Made by a program: the position numbers and the translations under genes
Notes under the pieces: generated by a model
Database searches by the model: none
Seen by the model: only the letters and a program-made list of their open reading frames with translations
Told to the model about the DNA's origin: nothing
In this document: positions 1 through 8,430 of the stretch, one piece after another
Position numbering within the stretch: the stretch's first letter is position 1
Layout of the letters: every line of letters begins with the position of its first letter
NCBI GenBank assembly: GCA_036506155.1
Contig: DASXSF010000059.1
Span: 34,933-98,932 of the forward strand
Source: DASXRA01 sp036506155
Lineage (GTDB): Bacteria; Actinomycetota; Actinomycetes; Mycobacteriales; Jatrophihabitantaceae
DNA length: 64,000 nt
Reading direction: 5' to 3'

Positions 1-385
1 GCTGCCCGAGACCGCCGTCGGCCAACATCTCCGCCACCGCCGCGCGCGAACGCGCCACGGCGGCGTGCCAGAGGGCCAGCAGCTCCTCGGGCGTGTCGTC
101 GGCCGCTGAGTGCCACTCCCAATCGGGGTCGGCTTCCCAATCCACCGCGTTCCAGGGAGGCCCGAGTTCTCGGCCGAGCAGCTTCCGGGAGAAATAGTTG
201 TCCTCGACGAGGGCCAGGTGCTTGAGCAGCCCGCCCAACGTCATCGACGACGGCGCGTGCGTGGCCCGCGAGCCGGCCGCGTCCAGCCCCCCGCACTTCC
301 ACGCGAAAGTCGCACGCTGGCGCTCCAACGAGCCGAGCAAGGTCGCGGCCTCATCGCCCGCGACGGGAGGTTCCGGGTAACTCAT
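1..385 (-). CDS. DinB-fold (DUF664-type) protein, 3' end beyond the window
   Basis: The reading frame runs from an ATG at 385 to the window edge with no stop, giving 128 residues of the N-terminal part. It begins MSYPEPPVAGDEAATLLGSL and contains the stretch MTLGGLLKHLALVEDNYF, which is typical of the DinB/DUF664 four-helix fold that includes mycothiol-dependent transferases. The His in LLKHL is in the place of the first metal ligand of that family. Family assignment comes from this motif only. The substrate cannot be told, and the C-terminal ligands lie outside the window. Confidence 0.75.
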   Translation of the reverse strand, partial: MSYPEPPVAGDEAATLLGSLERQRATFAWKCGGLDAAGSRATHAPSSMTLGGLLKHLALVEDNYFSRKLLGRELGPPWNAVDWEADPDWEWHSAADDTPEELLALWHAAVARSRAAVAEMLADGGLGQ

Positions 386-480
386 GCCGCCGAGGCTAGC
401 GACGGCCACCGACAGGTTCCGCGTCCGCTTTGGTGATCTTGGAGTTCCGGTTGATATTCGACCAGAAGCCCAAGATCACG

Positions 481-562
481 CGGACGGGCCGGGTGGGGCG
501 GGACTCGCGCGGACGGGCCGGGTGGGGCGGGGCTCGCGCGGACGGGCCGGGCGGGGCTCGCG
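481..562. repeat. Three-copy GC-rich tandem repeat
   Basis: Two near-identical 29-bp units (481-509 and 510-538) begin CGGACGGGCCGGGTGGGGCG and differ at one base. A shortened third unit of 24 bp follows at 539-562. The array lies in the gap between the DinB-like gene and the 3' end of the TetR gene. It contains no convincing coding frame. Role unknown. Confidence 0.85.
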
Positions 563-576
563 AGGCCTGCGAGAGT

Positions 577-1245
577 TCACCGGACGCGGCGTTGTGGCGT
601 GCTGCGTCGCCGCATCTTCGTCCGCAGAGCCCGGCGGGCGATCGGGGGCAGCTCGTCGACGATCTCGACCAGGTCGCAGAGGCGTTCCAGCGCGTTGAGG
701 GCGTGCAGTGCGGCCGCGGCGTCGACGCCCTCGTAGAGTTCGAGGCCGAGGAAGCCTGACGTGATGACGCGGGTCAGTCCCGCCGGATCGAGCAGGCCCG
801 CCAGCGCGCTTCGCTCCAGCAGCCGCGTCACCACGGCCTCGAGTTCGTCGTTCCAGCGCGCCAGGCAGTATCGAGCGGTGGCGGCCAGCTGTTCGTTTCG
901 CTGCGCGCCCGACATCAATTGCGCCATCATTGCGACGTTTCCGGCGGCCCGTTCACGTTGGTGCAGCTCGTGCCCGACGGTGAGCAGATCGCCGAACCTA
1001 CCGGCGGCGGCGAACTGCTCCCGGTAGTTGTGGATGCTCGCGTCGACGGCGGCCCGGCATGCTGCGTCGACGAGCTGCAGGAGGCTGCCGAAGTGGTAAA
1101 AGATCAGCGCCTGGTTGATCCCCGCCCGCGCTGCGACGTGGCGGGCGGATAGTCCAGCGAGACCGTCATCGCGCAGCGTGCCGGCCGCCGCGTCCAGCAG
1201 GGCGGCTCTCGTCCCGTCGGCGTGCGCCGCCGTTCGCGTGCTCAC
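577..1245 (-). CDS. TetR family transcriptional regulator
   Basis: This is a 222-residue protein starting at a GTG (VSTRTAAHADGT). An N-terminal helix-turn-helix covers about residues 10-55, with GLAGLSARHVAARAGINQAL and the YHFGS signature of TetR recognition helices. The rest is the variable ligand-binding domain. An upstream extension with no TetR similarity is open to 1440, so the GTG at the start of the domain was chosen. It lies divergent from the export operon at 1524 and may control it through the 278-bp gap. That link is inferred from position only. Confidence 0.85.
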   Translation of the reverse strand: MSTRTAAHADGTRAALLDAAAGTLRDDGLAGLSARHVAARAGINQALIFYHFGSLLQLVDAACRAAVDASIHNYREQFAAAGRFGDLLTVGHELHQRERAAGNVAMMAQLMSGAQRNEQLAATARYCLARWNDELEAVVTRLLERSALAGLLDPAGLTRVITSGFLGLELYEGVDAAAALHALNALERLCDLVEIVDELPPIARRALRTKMRRRSTPQRRVR

Positions 1246-1523
1246 GGCACATCCGCCGCTCGCCGCATTGGCGCAAACGCAGCTATCGCACCCAATGCGG
1301 GTCAGGCCGCGACCGCGTCGTTCACGGCCCCTCACCACCATCGGGCCGAGCACGAGACCCACTGCGACGCACCAGGCCATGAAGGCCGGCGGTTGCCAAC
1401 CAGAGGTGGAAACGCGCTGCCAGCCACGGGACGCGACCACCGCACCGGCTACCGCAGCGATCCCGCGAGCCTGCGTGGTGACAAGGGCGGTCCGGGCGCC
1501 GGCCTCGAGACGGATGGCAGCTC
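1246..1523. other. Intergenic gap between TetR gene and export operon
   Basis: There is no supported gene on either strand. The short frames here are shadows without recognisable domains. It presumably holds the promoters of the divergent TetR and adaptor genes, but no clear operator palindrome was recognised. Confidence 0.5.
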
Positions 1524-2654
1524 ATGAGCGCCGTGACCGAAACGCTCGCCGACGAGCGTCCGCGCCACCCCTGGCGCTGGCTGTTCGCCCTCCTGGCCGT
1601 CGTTGCCGTGGCCGGCGTCGCCGTCGCGGTCACACATCCGTTCCATCACTCCGCGTCGGCCGCCGGCAGCAGCGACAACACCGCCGCCACGTCGCTTGCG
1701 ACGGTGTCGCGTCGCGCACTGGCCGCCCAGACACAGGTGAGCGGGACGCTGGGCTACGCGCACAGCTATGCGGTGGCCGGGCAGGCCCGCGGGACGGTCA
1801 CGGCGCTGCCCAACGTCGGTCAGGTGATCAAGCAAGGCCAGGTGCTGTACCGGGTCGACGGCCGCCCGGTCGTCCTGCTCTACGGGTCGACGCCGGCGTA
1901 CCGGGCTCTTTCCGAGGGCGCCACCGCGTCCGACGTGACCGGGGCTGACGTGCGCCAGCTCAACGCCGCCCTTGTCGGGCTCGGATACGCCAGCAGCGAC
2001 GACCTCGACCCGACGTCGGACGAGTTCAGCTGGGCCACCAAGGCGGCAGTGGAGAAACTGCAGGGCGCCCTCGGGCTCGACAAGACGGGCGCGCTGCCGC
2101 TCGGCGACATCGTGTTCGAGCCGACCGCGCTGCGCGTCACCGACGTGACCGCCACACTCGGGGCGCCCGCAGGCGGGTCCGTACTTACCGCGACGTCAAC
2201 CACGCGGCAAGTCAGCATCGATCTCGACGCCGACCTCCAGTCGACCGTCAAGGACGGTGACGCGGTTACGATCACGCTGCCGGACGGACGTACCACGCCG
2301 GGCCGGGTCTCGTCGGTGGGCACCGTGGCCACCAAGGCACAGGCAAACTCGGACTCGTCGCCCACAATTACCGTCACCGTCGCACTGGCCGATCCACAAG
2401 CGATGGGCACCCTGGATCAGGCGCCCGTTCAGGTGGCGATTACCACCGACACGGTCCAGAACGCGCTGGTCGTCCCGGTCACCGCGCTGCTCGCCCTGGC
2501 CGGTGGCGGGTACGCGGTCGAGGCGGTCGGCGCGGACGGCACGCATCGACTGGTACCCGTCTCGCTGGGGCTGTTCGACGACGGGCACGGGCTGGTGCAG
2601 GTATCCGGAACCGGCCTGGCTGCCGGGCAACGTGTAGTAGTGCCGTCGTCATGA
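1524..2654 (+). CDS. Membrane-fusion (HlyD/MacA-like) efflux adaptor with peptidoglycan-binding domain
   Basis: 376 residues. A single N-terminal membrane segment (about 20-37, LFALLAVVAVAGVAVAV) anchors an extracytoplasmic protein. The segment GTVTALPNVGQVIKQGQVLY resembles the lipoyl-like hairpin of membrane-fusion proteins. A putative peptidoglycan-binding-1-like stretch follows at about 130-190 (VRQLNAALVGLGY...AVEKLQGALGL). The C-terminal half reads as beta-barrel (VTITLPDGRTTPGRVSSVG). Such adaptors pair with MacB-type ABC exporters, and the next genes encode exactly that ATPase and permease. Its TGA overlaps the ATPase ATG, so the three genes were one operon. The downstream partners are broken here, so the adaptor may have no working transporter. 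Confidence 0.85.
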   Translation: MSAVTETLADERPRHPWRWLFALLAVVAVAGVAVAVTHPFHHSASAAGSSDNTAATSLATVSRRALAAQTQVSGTLGYAHSYAVAGQARGTVTALPNVGQVIKQGQVLYRVDGRPVVLLYGSTPAYRALSEGATASDVTGADVRQLNAALVGLGYASSDDLDPTSDEFSWATKAAVEKLQGALGLDKTGALPLGDIVFEPTALRVTDVTATLGAPAGGSVLTATSTTRQVSIDLDADLQSTVKDGDAVTITLPDGRTTPGRVSSVGTVATKAQANSDSSPTITVTVALADPQAMGTLDQAPVQVAITTDTVQNALVVPVTALLALAGGGYAVEAVGADGTHRLVPVSLGLFDDGHGLVQVSGTGLAAGQRVVVPSS

Positions 2655-3375
2655 GCACGATGAGCGCTCGCGCGAAGAGCACCGTGCTCGAGATCGACGC
2701 GGTCACCAAGACCTATCCGAGCCGGCCGCCGGTCACGGCCTTGCGCGGGGTGAGCTTCACGGTCGAGGCCGGTGAGCTGGTCGCAATCGTCGGACCGTCC
2801 GGGTCCGGGAAGACCACACTGCTGCACGTGCTCGGCACGCTCGACCGGCCCACGTCCGGCCGGGTGCGCCTCGCCGGTCGGGATGTGGCCGAACTGCCGG
2901 ACGGGCAGCTGTCCGCGCTGCGCGCCGCGCGCGTCGGCTTCGTGTTCCAGCAGTTCTTCCTGGCCGAGCACTCGACCGCCTTGGACAACGTGGCCGACGG
3001 GCTGCTGTACGCCGGCGTACGGCTGGCCCGACGCCGCCGGTACGCCCTGGACGCGCTGCACCGGGTCGGGCTCAGGCACCGGAGCGCCGCCCGGCCGACG
3101 CAGCTGTCCGGGGGTGAGCGCCAGCGGGTGGCCATTGCGCGGACACTCGTCGGCGGACCGGCGATCGTCCTTGCCGACGAGCCCACCGGCAACCCCGACA
3201 GCGTCACGGGCCAGGCGATCATCACGCTGCTCGAGGAGCTGAACGCCCACGGTGCGACGATCGTCGTCATCACCACGATCGGGAAATCGCGGCCCGATTG
3301 CCACGCCGGATCGAGATGCTCGACGGGCGCGTGGTCGTCGACAGCGCCGCCCGCTACGTCGGGAGCCCGGCATGA
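2651..3375 (+). pseudogene. MacB/LolD-type ABC transporter ATPase, frameshifted near the H-loop
   Basis: The frame shows Walker A (GPSGSGKTT), the signature LSGGERQR and Walker B (IVLADEP). TGNPDS stands where TGNLDS is usual. At about 3272-3276 the sequence reads ATC ACC ACG where family members have ATC ACC CAC GAT. Adding one C restores ITHDREIAARL followed by PRRIEMLDGRVVVDSA and a stop at 3373-3375, overlapping the permease ATG. Without it the frame runs out of phase to 3628 and the H-loop His is lost. The N-terminus MSTMSARAKS comes partly from a dispersed repeat (2657-2680). The cause could be a true mutation or a base-call error, but the broken permease next door favours decay. Confidence 0.8.
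2657..2680 (+). repeat. Dispersed GC-rich repeat, head-only copy
   Basis: The 24 bp match the head of the repeat family (GATGAGCGCTCGCGCGAAGA) with one change at the first base. It lies inside the start of the ABC ATPase gene and encodes its residues MSARAKS. The body of the repeat is absent here. The same 24-mer is seen at 29693-29717 and at the heads of the longer copies. Confidence 0.7.
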
Positions 3376-3564
3376 ACCCCCGGCTGCGATTCGGCGACCT
3401 GGCGCGGGCGGCCAGCGTCGGCGTGCGCACACGCCGGCTGCGCGCCGCACTCTCGGCGCTCGGAATCGCGATCGGGGTCGCCGCCATCGTGGCCGTGCTT
3501 GGGTTGTCGGCGTCGTCGCAGGCAGGGCTCCTGGCGGAGATCGACCGGCTCGGCACCAACCTGG
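3372..3564 (+). pseudogene. N-terminal fragment of a MacB-like ABC permease
   Basis: The ATG overlaps the restored stop of the ATPase. The 64 residues include the first membrane helix (AALSALGIAIGVAAIVAVLG) and end at AEIDRLGTNL, where MacB/FtsX permeases continue into the periplasmic domain. Beyond 3564 the plus strand loses similarity, and the expected continuation is found on the minus strand. A full-length permease would have about 400 residues and four membrane helices, so this is a remnant. Confidence 0.8.
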
Positions 3565-3843
3565 CCGCTGCGCGGCGGCCGCGCCGAGAACGGCGACCGC
3601 TTGCCGCGCGGTGCCGGCGTTGAGGTAACGGCCCTGCGCGCCACCTGGTCCGTACGCGCGCGTACGTAGATGGTCGAGGGGTGATCGTCGAAGCCCAGGT
3701 ATTTCTTAGCGGCCGGGAAGCCGATCAGCACCGCGGTGTCGATCTCGGGAGCCAAGGACGGCTGGTTTGAGGATGCCGGCGAGGTAGAACCACTGACCGC
3801 CGACCCAGATCCGCGCGCCCGGATAGATCCGGTCGACACCGAG
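3565..3843 (-). pseudogene. Inverted internal fragments of the same ABC permease
   Basis: Two pieces of MacB-type periplasmic domain are readable on the minus strand. Piece A (about 3640-3565) reads GRYLNAGTARQAVAVLG then AAAAQR. Piece B (about 3843-3637) reads LGVDRIYPGARIWVGGQWFY then LAGILKPAVL. After a one-base insertion near 3750 it continues as APEIDTAVLIGFPAAKKYLG, FDDHPSTIYVRARTDQVA. In the intact family A directly precedes B (AAAAQR-LGVDRIYP). Along the plus coordinate N-fragment, A and B keep their native order, but A and B are each flipped. No C-terminal permease domain was found. This is a local multi-inversion scar. Confidence 0.75.
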
Positions 3844-3969
3844 GCTCATCGGCGCGCTCGCCGGGCTGCTGCCCGCGCTGCGTGCCGCGCGCATGTCGCC
3901 CACGGAGGCGTTGTGGACGGTCTAGTGTCCCGGCGTCGGCTCGCCGTGGTGGCCAGCATCCGTGACGGG

Positions 3970-4803
3970 TCACCACGCGCCGTCGGCACGGCAACGGTCG
4001 AGGAACCCCCGTAGTACCTGGTTGAACAATGCCGGCTGGCTCGTGCTCACGTAATGGTCCGCGTCGGGGAAGGTGCGGAGTACGACGTGCGGGAGAACCA
4101 CAGCCAGCCGTGCCGACGCAAGCCGCACGATCCGTACGTCGCTGTCGCCGACGACAATCAGGCTCGGTGCGGCGATCGCGGCCAACTCGTCGTCACTGAT
4201 GGTGGGAAGCTGCTCCAGCCAGTCGGACTGACCTTCTCGGTACTCATTGAAGTACGGGGCCTGCATACACAGTCGCGTCAGCGCCGCGCGGGCCACGCCA
4301 CGGTGGGTTGAGGCCCAGACGTCAAGGTCGAGCGCCACGGACGTCGCGAGGTCTCCGCGTCGCCGCGCCTCATCCCGCGACGCGAGTTGCTCGCGCAACT
4401 CGTCGTGGGCAGGCTCGAATTCGTCGGGGACCGGGTCCGACCATGGACCGGCGCCCATGACGGCCAGGGCGGCGACCCGGTCGGGCGTGCGCACCGCAAG
4501 CTCCAGGGCGATCTGCGCGCCGATCGAGAAGCCCACCACGGCAGCCGAGGTAACGCCGAGATGATCCAGGACTGCCACCGCGTCGTCGCTCATCCGGTAC
4601 GGGTGGGTCGGCCGCGGCGAACGACCGAAGCCGCGCATGTCATATGTGATCACCCGGTAGTCGTCGGCAAATTCCGATACCTGGCCGTCCCACAGGCGGC
4701 TGTCGGTCGCCCCACCGTGAATGAACAGGACCGCCGAGCCGCTGCCCGTTGCGCGACAGGCGACGCCCGCCTCGTCGACGCCGGCAACTGCGGATGCGGC
4801 CAC
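3970..4803 (-). CDS. Alpha/beta-fold hydrolase
   Basis: 277 residues from a GTG preceded by a strong AGGAGG six bases upstream, which is why this start was preferred over the longer open frame to 4854. The fold is marked by the oxyanion segment LFIHGG (about 26-31), the nucleophile elbow GFSIGA (Ser about 93), a late Asp in VVGDSD and the catalytic His in DADHYVST. It is a cytoplasmic serine hydrolase of unknown substrate. It is divergent from the rifampicin-monooxygenase-like gene and shares the 200-bp gap that holds the RAE palindrome, so joint control is possible. Confidence 0.9.
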   Translation of the reverse strand: MAASAVAGVDEAGVACRATGSGSAVLFIHGGATDSRLWDGQVSEFADDYRVITYDMRGFGRSPRPTHPYRMSDDAVAVLDHLGVTSAAVVGFSIGAQIALELAVRTPDRVAALAVMGAGPWSDPVPDEFEPAHDELREQLASRDEARRRGDLATSVALDLDVWASTHRGVARAALTRLCMQAPYFNEYREGQSDWLEQLPTISDDELAAIAAPSLIVVGDSDVRIVRLASARLAVVLPHVVLRTFPDADHYVSTSQPALFNQVLRGFLDRCRADGAW

Positions 4804-4942
4804 GCGTGGCCTCCTGAACGCTCCATGGTGGGTCGTGGATACGCCGACCTGCACGCGAGCCTATGAGGCGTCGCAAAACTCAATTCATAGTCTGGAGTGA
4901 GCCGCACCGGCTGCCCGCCAGTTTCAACGTATATCGCTGCCG

Positions 4943-4961
4943 GGGGCTTGCCGCAAGCCCC
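4943..4961. promoter_or_regulatory. Rifamycin-associated element (RAE), perfect 19-bp palindrome
   Basis: The site reads GGGGCTTGCCGCAAGCCCC, a perfect inverted repeat with 9-bp arms around one base. It matches the RAE described upstream of rifamycin-inactivating genes in actinomycetes. It ends 48 bp before the monooxygenase ATG, in the gap shared with the divergent hydrolase. Recognition rests on recall of the published consensus plus the identity of the downstream gene. Confidence 0.9.
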
Positions 4962-5009
4962 GGGTCGTGCCGCAGACTTGCCGGCCGTGGCTAGGAAATT
5001 GGGGTTGTG

Positions 5010-6464
5010 ATGATCGACGTGATCGTTGCCGGTGGCGGACCTACCGGCTCGATGCTGGCCGGCGAGTTGCGGCTTTCCCGCGTGGACGTGCTCGTGCTGG
5101 AGAAGGAGGCGGGGCCGACCGGGCACGCGCGAGCGCTGGGCCTACATGTGCGCAGCATCGAGGTCATGGATCAGCGCGGTCTGCTGGAACGGTTCCTTGC
5201 GCACGGCAGGCAGTACCCGGTCGGCGGCTTCTTCGGCGGCATCGACAAGCCCGCTCCCGAGCGGCTGGACACCGCGCATCCGTACGTCCTCGGCATCCCG
5301 CAGAACGTCACGGAGCGTCTGCTGGACGAGCACGCCGTCGAGCTCGGCGCCGGGATCAACCGCGGCACCGAGTTGGTCGGGCTGAGCCAGGACGACGACG
5401 AGGTGACCGCGGAGCTGGCCGACGGCACGCGGCTGCGCTCGCGCTACCTCGTCGGTTGCGACGGCGGCCGCAGCACGGTGCGCAAGCTGCTCGGCGTCGC
5501 ATTTCCCGGCGAGCCCAGCCGCGTCGACCGGCTGCTCGGCGAGGTGGAGGTGGCCGCGCCGCCGGAGACGCTCGCCGCCGTGGCGGCCGAAGTTCCCGCG
5601 CCCCTTCTGCGGTTCGGCCCCGCGCCCCACGCGGAGGGGGTGTACCGCTTCGTGATGCGCGCCGAGGAGGTAGCCGAGGACCGCACGGTCCCGCCGACCC
5701 TCGAGGAGTTCAAGCAGCGCCTTCGGACGCTCGCCGGCACCGACCTCGGCCTGCACTCGCCGCACTGGCTCACCCGATTCGGCGACGCCACCCGGCTGGC
5801 CGAGCGCTACCGGGTCGGCCGCGTGCTGCTCGCCGGAGACGCGGCGCACATCCATCCGCCGATGGGTGGTCAGGGCCTCAACCTCGGCATCCAGGACGCA
5901 TTCAACCTCGGCTGGAAGCTGGCCGGCACGGTCAACGGCTGGGCTCCGGACGGGTTGCTCGACACGTACTACACCGAACGGCACCCGGTAGCCGCCGACG
6001 TGCTGGACAACACCCGCGCGCAGGCGGAGCTGCTGTCGCCCGAGCCGGGCGCCCAGGCCGTGCGCCGGCTGCTATCGGAGCTGATGGACTTCGAAGACGT
6101 GAACCGTTATCTGATCGAGAAGATCACCGCGATCGGGATCCGTTACGACTTCGGCGACGACCATCCGCTCGTCGGACGCCGGCTGCGCGATGTCGGGCTG
6201 AAGCGGGGGCGCCTCTACCCACTGATGCACGGCGGCCGCGGACTCCTGCTCGACCAGACCGGGCGGTTGTCGCTTGCGGGCTGGGCGGACCGGATCGACC
6301 ACGTCGTCGACGTCAGCGAGGAACTCGACGTGCCCGCCGTACTACTGCGGCCGGACGGCCACGTGGCATGGGTTGGCGAAGACCAGGCGGACCTCGTCAG
6401 CCAACTGCCAAGGTGGTTCGGCGCACCAGAGGGCAGCCTTGCCTCGAGAAGCGGCGCGGTTTGA
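5010..6464 (+). CDS. rox: FAD-dependent rifampicin monooxygenase-like protein
   Basis: 484 residues. The N-terminus has the FAD dinucleotide fold VIVAGGGPTGSMLAGELRLS. The middle has the DG motif (LVGCDGGRSTVRKLLGV), and about residue 270-300 the GD motif (VLLAGDAAHIHPPMGGQGLN). The C-terminal thioredoxin-like domain ends DVPAVLLRPDGHVAWVGEDQ. Overall it resembles the Rox/Iri class, which hydroxylates rifamycins with NADPH and O2 and causes loss of the ansa chain. The ATG at 5010 was preferred to the GTG one codon earlier. The RAE palindrome just upstream is the known mark of rifamycin-responsive genes and supports the assignment. Related aromatic polyketide hydroxylases are the alternative. 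Confidence 0.9.
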   Translation: MIDVIVAGGGPTGSMLAGELRLSRVDVLVLEKEAGPTGHARALGLHVRSIEVMDQRGLLERFLAHGRQYPVGGFFGGIDKPAPERLDTAHPYVLGIPQNVTERLLDEHAVELGAGINRGTELVGLSQDDDEVTAELADGTRLRSRYLVGCDGGRSTVRKLLGVAFPGEPSRVDRLLGEVEVAAPPETLAAVAAEVPAPLLRFGPAPHAEGVYRFVMRAEEVAEDRTVPPTLEEFKQRLRTLAGTDLGLHSPHWLTRFGDATRLAERYRVGRVLLAGDAAHIHPPMGGQGLNLGIQDAFNLGWKLAGTVNGWAPDGLLDTYYTERHPVAADVLDNTRAQAELLSPEPGAQAVRRLLSELMDFEDVNRYLIEKITAIGIRYDFGDDHPLVGRRLRDVGLKRGRLYPLMHGGRGLLLDQTGRLSLAGWADRIDHVVDVSEELDVPAVLLRPDGHVAWVGEDQADLVSQLPRWFGAPEGSLASRSGAV

Positions 6465-6763
6465 TCGTGCGCCGCCACCCCGACGGCCGCTCCTCCGCGG
6501 TGGGTTCGGCCGTGGCGCGCCGAGCCTTTGGGGACCTCGTCGCGGTCGTGTCGGAATATTCATCAGGCCGCAACCCCAAAGTGCTGCGTGAGGGAGGAGA
6601 GTGCGAGGGGCCTAGCGCACGGGTCCATGACGGCTGACGTGTCGGTGCTCGGCGCGCGGCCAGCGGGGACCCCTGTCACGGTTTGCCCCCCGACCTGATC
6701 TGTGGTCCCCGCTGCGTGGTGCATGCCGGCCGCCCAGGGCACGCGCGTGATGGCGGCCTCCGA
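6465..6763. other. Gap of about 300 bases with no supported gene
   Basis: Neither strand shows a domain or a start with a ribosome site. The short frames are shadows. It precedes two decayed genes and may itself be gene debris, but nothing was recognised in it. Confidence 0.5.
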
Positions 6764-7155
6764 TCATTGGCGACGGCCCGCAAGGACGCAGAACTCGTTT
6801 CCCTCTGGATCGGCAAGACAGACCCAGCTCTCATCGCCGGTTTGGCCGACGTCGGCCTGCCGAGCACCTAGGTCGAGCAGGCGACGGACCTCTTCGTCTT
6901 GCTCCCTGTCGGTCGGGTTGACGTCGAGGTGGAGCCTGTTCCTGACGGTCTTGCCCTCGGGCACCTGCGCGAATGTCAACGCCGGTGGCACCGGGCCACG
7001 GTGGTTCTCGCCTTCGGGCGGCCTAGGGGGCCAATTCTGACCGCTCCGTGGTCGTCTTCGTCCAGCACCAGGTAGTCAAGGACCGAGCACCAGAACCGGG
7101 CGAGACCGTTGGGGTCGGCACAGTCGATCGCAAGCTCGGTGAACTCGCTGGTCAT
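6764..7155 (-). pseudogene. VOC (glyoxalase-like) protein, frameshifted
   Basis: The ATG at 7155 has a GGAGGTC ribosome site. It opens MTSEFTELAIDCADPNGLAR, FWCSVLDYLVLDEDDHGAVRIG, a VOC/glyoxalase_6 N-terminus. At a C-run near 7030 the frame slips. The second half continues one frame over as PPEGENHRGPVPPALTFAQV, then VRNRLHLDVNP and GDESWVCLADPEGNEFCVLA, ending at TGA 6764-6766. The joined length, about 130 residues, is normal for the family. A single-base error in the C-run would restore it, so the defect is either recent or a sequencing fault. Confidence 0.75.
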
Positions 7156-7170
7156 GCCAGGACCTCCCCG

Positions 7171-7560
7171 TCAAGTAGCGGTCCGCCAAGGTCCCACGCT
7201 AATCGCGGTATTCGACGGCGAGGTAAGCCGCGCCTGGTGTGCGTTCGTCGAGGGCCCGCGTGGGTCTATAGCGCGTTGTAGGTCATCCTTCCGGACCCTC
7301 GACTCATTGCACGCTTCTCTGACGGCGTCCACTTCACCAGTGGCGTCGCGTCGTTCAGCGCCAGCCTCTTCGCCGATGAACCCGTCGGTGGGACGGGCCG
7401 CGCGAAGAACGTTCATGATGGCGCGTTCGGATTCGATGTCGGCGTCGGTCGCGAAGCAGATCGGCGACTTGCCGAAGCGAGCTAGGGACGAGCCGTATCT
7501 CGCGCGCACGGCGTCCGCGCCGGCTTCGGTTGCGGCCACTACCAACTCGGCGTCCGTCAC
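7171..7560 (-). pseudogene. Truncated inositol-monophosphatase-like N-terminus
   Basis: The frame opens MTDAELVVAATEAGADAVRA and continues FATDADIESERAIMNVLRAA then GFIGEEAGAE, the N-terminal helix and first metal-site region (GEE) of the inositol monophosphatase family. After about residue 75 the similarity stops. The D-P-D/G-T catalytic core and C-terminal domain are missing, and the tail (IDPRGPSTNAHQARL) is not of this family. It is a deletion remnant of a gene that would normally be about 260 residues. Confidence 0.6.
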
Positions 7561-7675
7561 ATGCGGCCCAGTAACCGCAGCCAGGCAGACGGCTGCGTCG
7601 CCTAGCGCGAGCTACCCACGGCGTGTCAATCGGTGCTGATCGGAGTCGTGTCCGGCCCGACGATCGGCGTTCAAG

Positions 7676-8314
7676 TCAATGATGCCCGGACCCCGCGAGC
7701 TTCGTCGTTTCGGGTTCGTCGGCGGGCCATGGCATGACGGTGAGTCGTGGCCACTCGCGGCGCCACCGTGCCGTCTTGGCTTCGTAGACGTGTCGGGGCG
7801 CGAGTACTGGGTTGGGACGTGCCCGGAAGCTGAACAGATCGGTGAAGCCGTAGGGTGCGTAGGTCTGGATGCCTGTGCCGGTGGGCCGGATACCGAAGCA
7901 CGAGCTCGTGCTGGGAAACGAACGGATCGCTGCCTCGGTGCCGTCGTAGCGCGGGCAGCCGATGCCGAACTTGTCCTCGTACCACAGGTGAACGCGCGCT
8001 TCGTTGCGGACCTCGATGCGCGCGTCGAGGTCGGCGAAGAGCTCGGCCGCTCGTCTGATGACCTTGTCCTCGGCGTCCCAACCCAGGTCGGTGTCATCGA
8101 AGTAGTTGATGTCGTAGTCATCGATACCGGTACGGGGATCGCGATCGGACATGCAGTTCCACACGGTTTGAGAGAGCGCGCCGGCAGCCAGGTAGCAGCC
8201 GGCCAGGCCGAGTTGTGAAATGCGGTCAATAATGGTCGCGATGACGGGGTTGGTCATGACCATCCGCTCGAACGCCGCGAGCTGCACAGTCACCGGCGCC
8301 GACGCGAGATCCAC
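7676..8314 (-). CDS. Nucleotidyltransferase family protein (DUF925 type)
   Basis: 212 residues. LAAGALSQTVWN, the acidic IDDYDINYFDDTDL (about 65-78) and IEVRNEARVHLWYEDKFG are typical of the minimal nucleotidyltransferase-like family earlier called DUF925. The paired Asp residues after the LAAG turn are the expected metal ligands. Homologues occur as single genes and their substrate is unknown. It is isolated between decayed genes and dnaE2, and reads away from dnaE2. Confidence 0.85.
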   Translation of the reverse strand: MDLASAPVTVQLAAFERMVMTNPVIATIIDRISQLGLAGCYLAAGALSQTVWNCMSDRDPRTGIDDYDINYFDDTDLGWDAEDKVIRRAAELFADLDARIEVRNEARVHLWYEDKFGIGCPRYDGTEAAIRSFPSTSSCFGIRPTGTGIQTYAPYGFTDLFSFRARPNPVLAPRHVYEAKTARWRREWPRLTVMPWPADEPETTKLAGSGHH

Positions 8315-8430
8315 GATCCGATCATCCCATCAGCCACGGACCTAGCGCGTGTTGGCAACCCACGCTTCCGCTAGGCGGTACTCGACGACCCAAATGGAAG
8401 ACCCTGCCAGAAGTCCGACGCGGAGGACGC

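Noticed and set aside
481..562. CRISPR-like array
   Set aside because: The units are contiguous without unique spacers; it is a simple tandem repeat.
577..1440. Longer 287-residue version of the TetR protein
   Set aside because: The first 65 residues have no family similarity; the GTG at 1245 sits right before the HTH domain.
4967..6637. Long Arg-rich frame overlapping rox
   Set aside because: It is an out-of-frame shadow of the monooxygenase with GC-codon-position composition and no domain.
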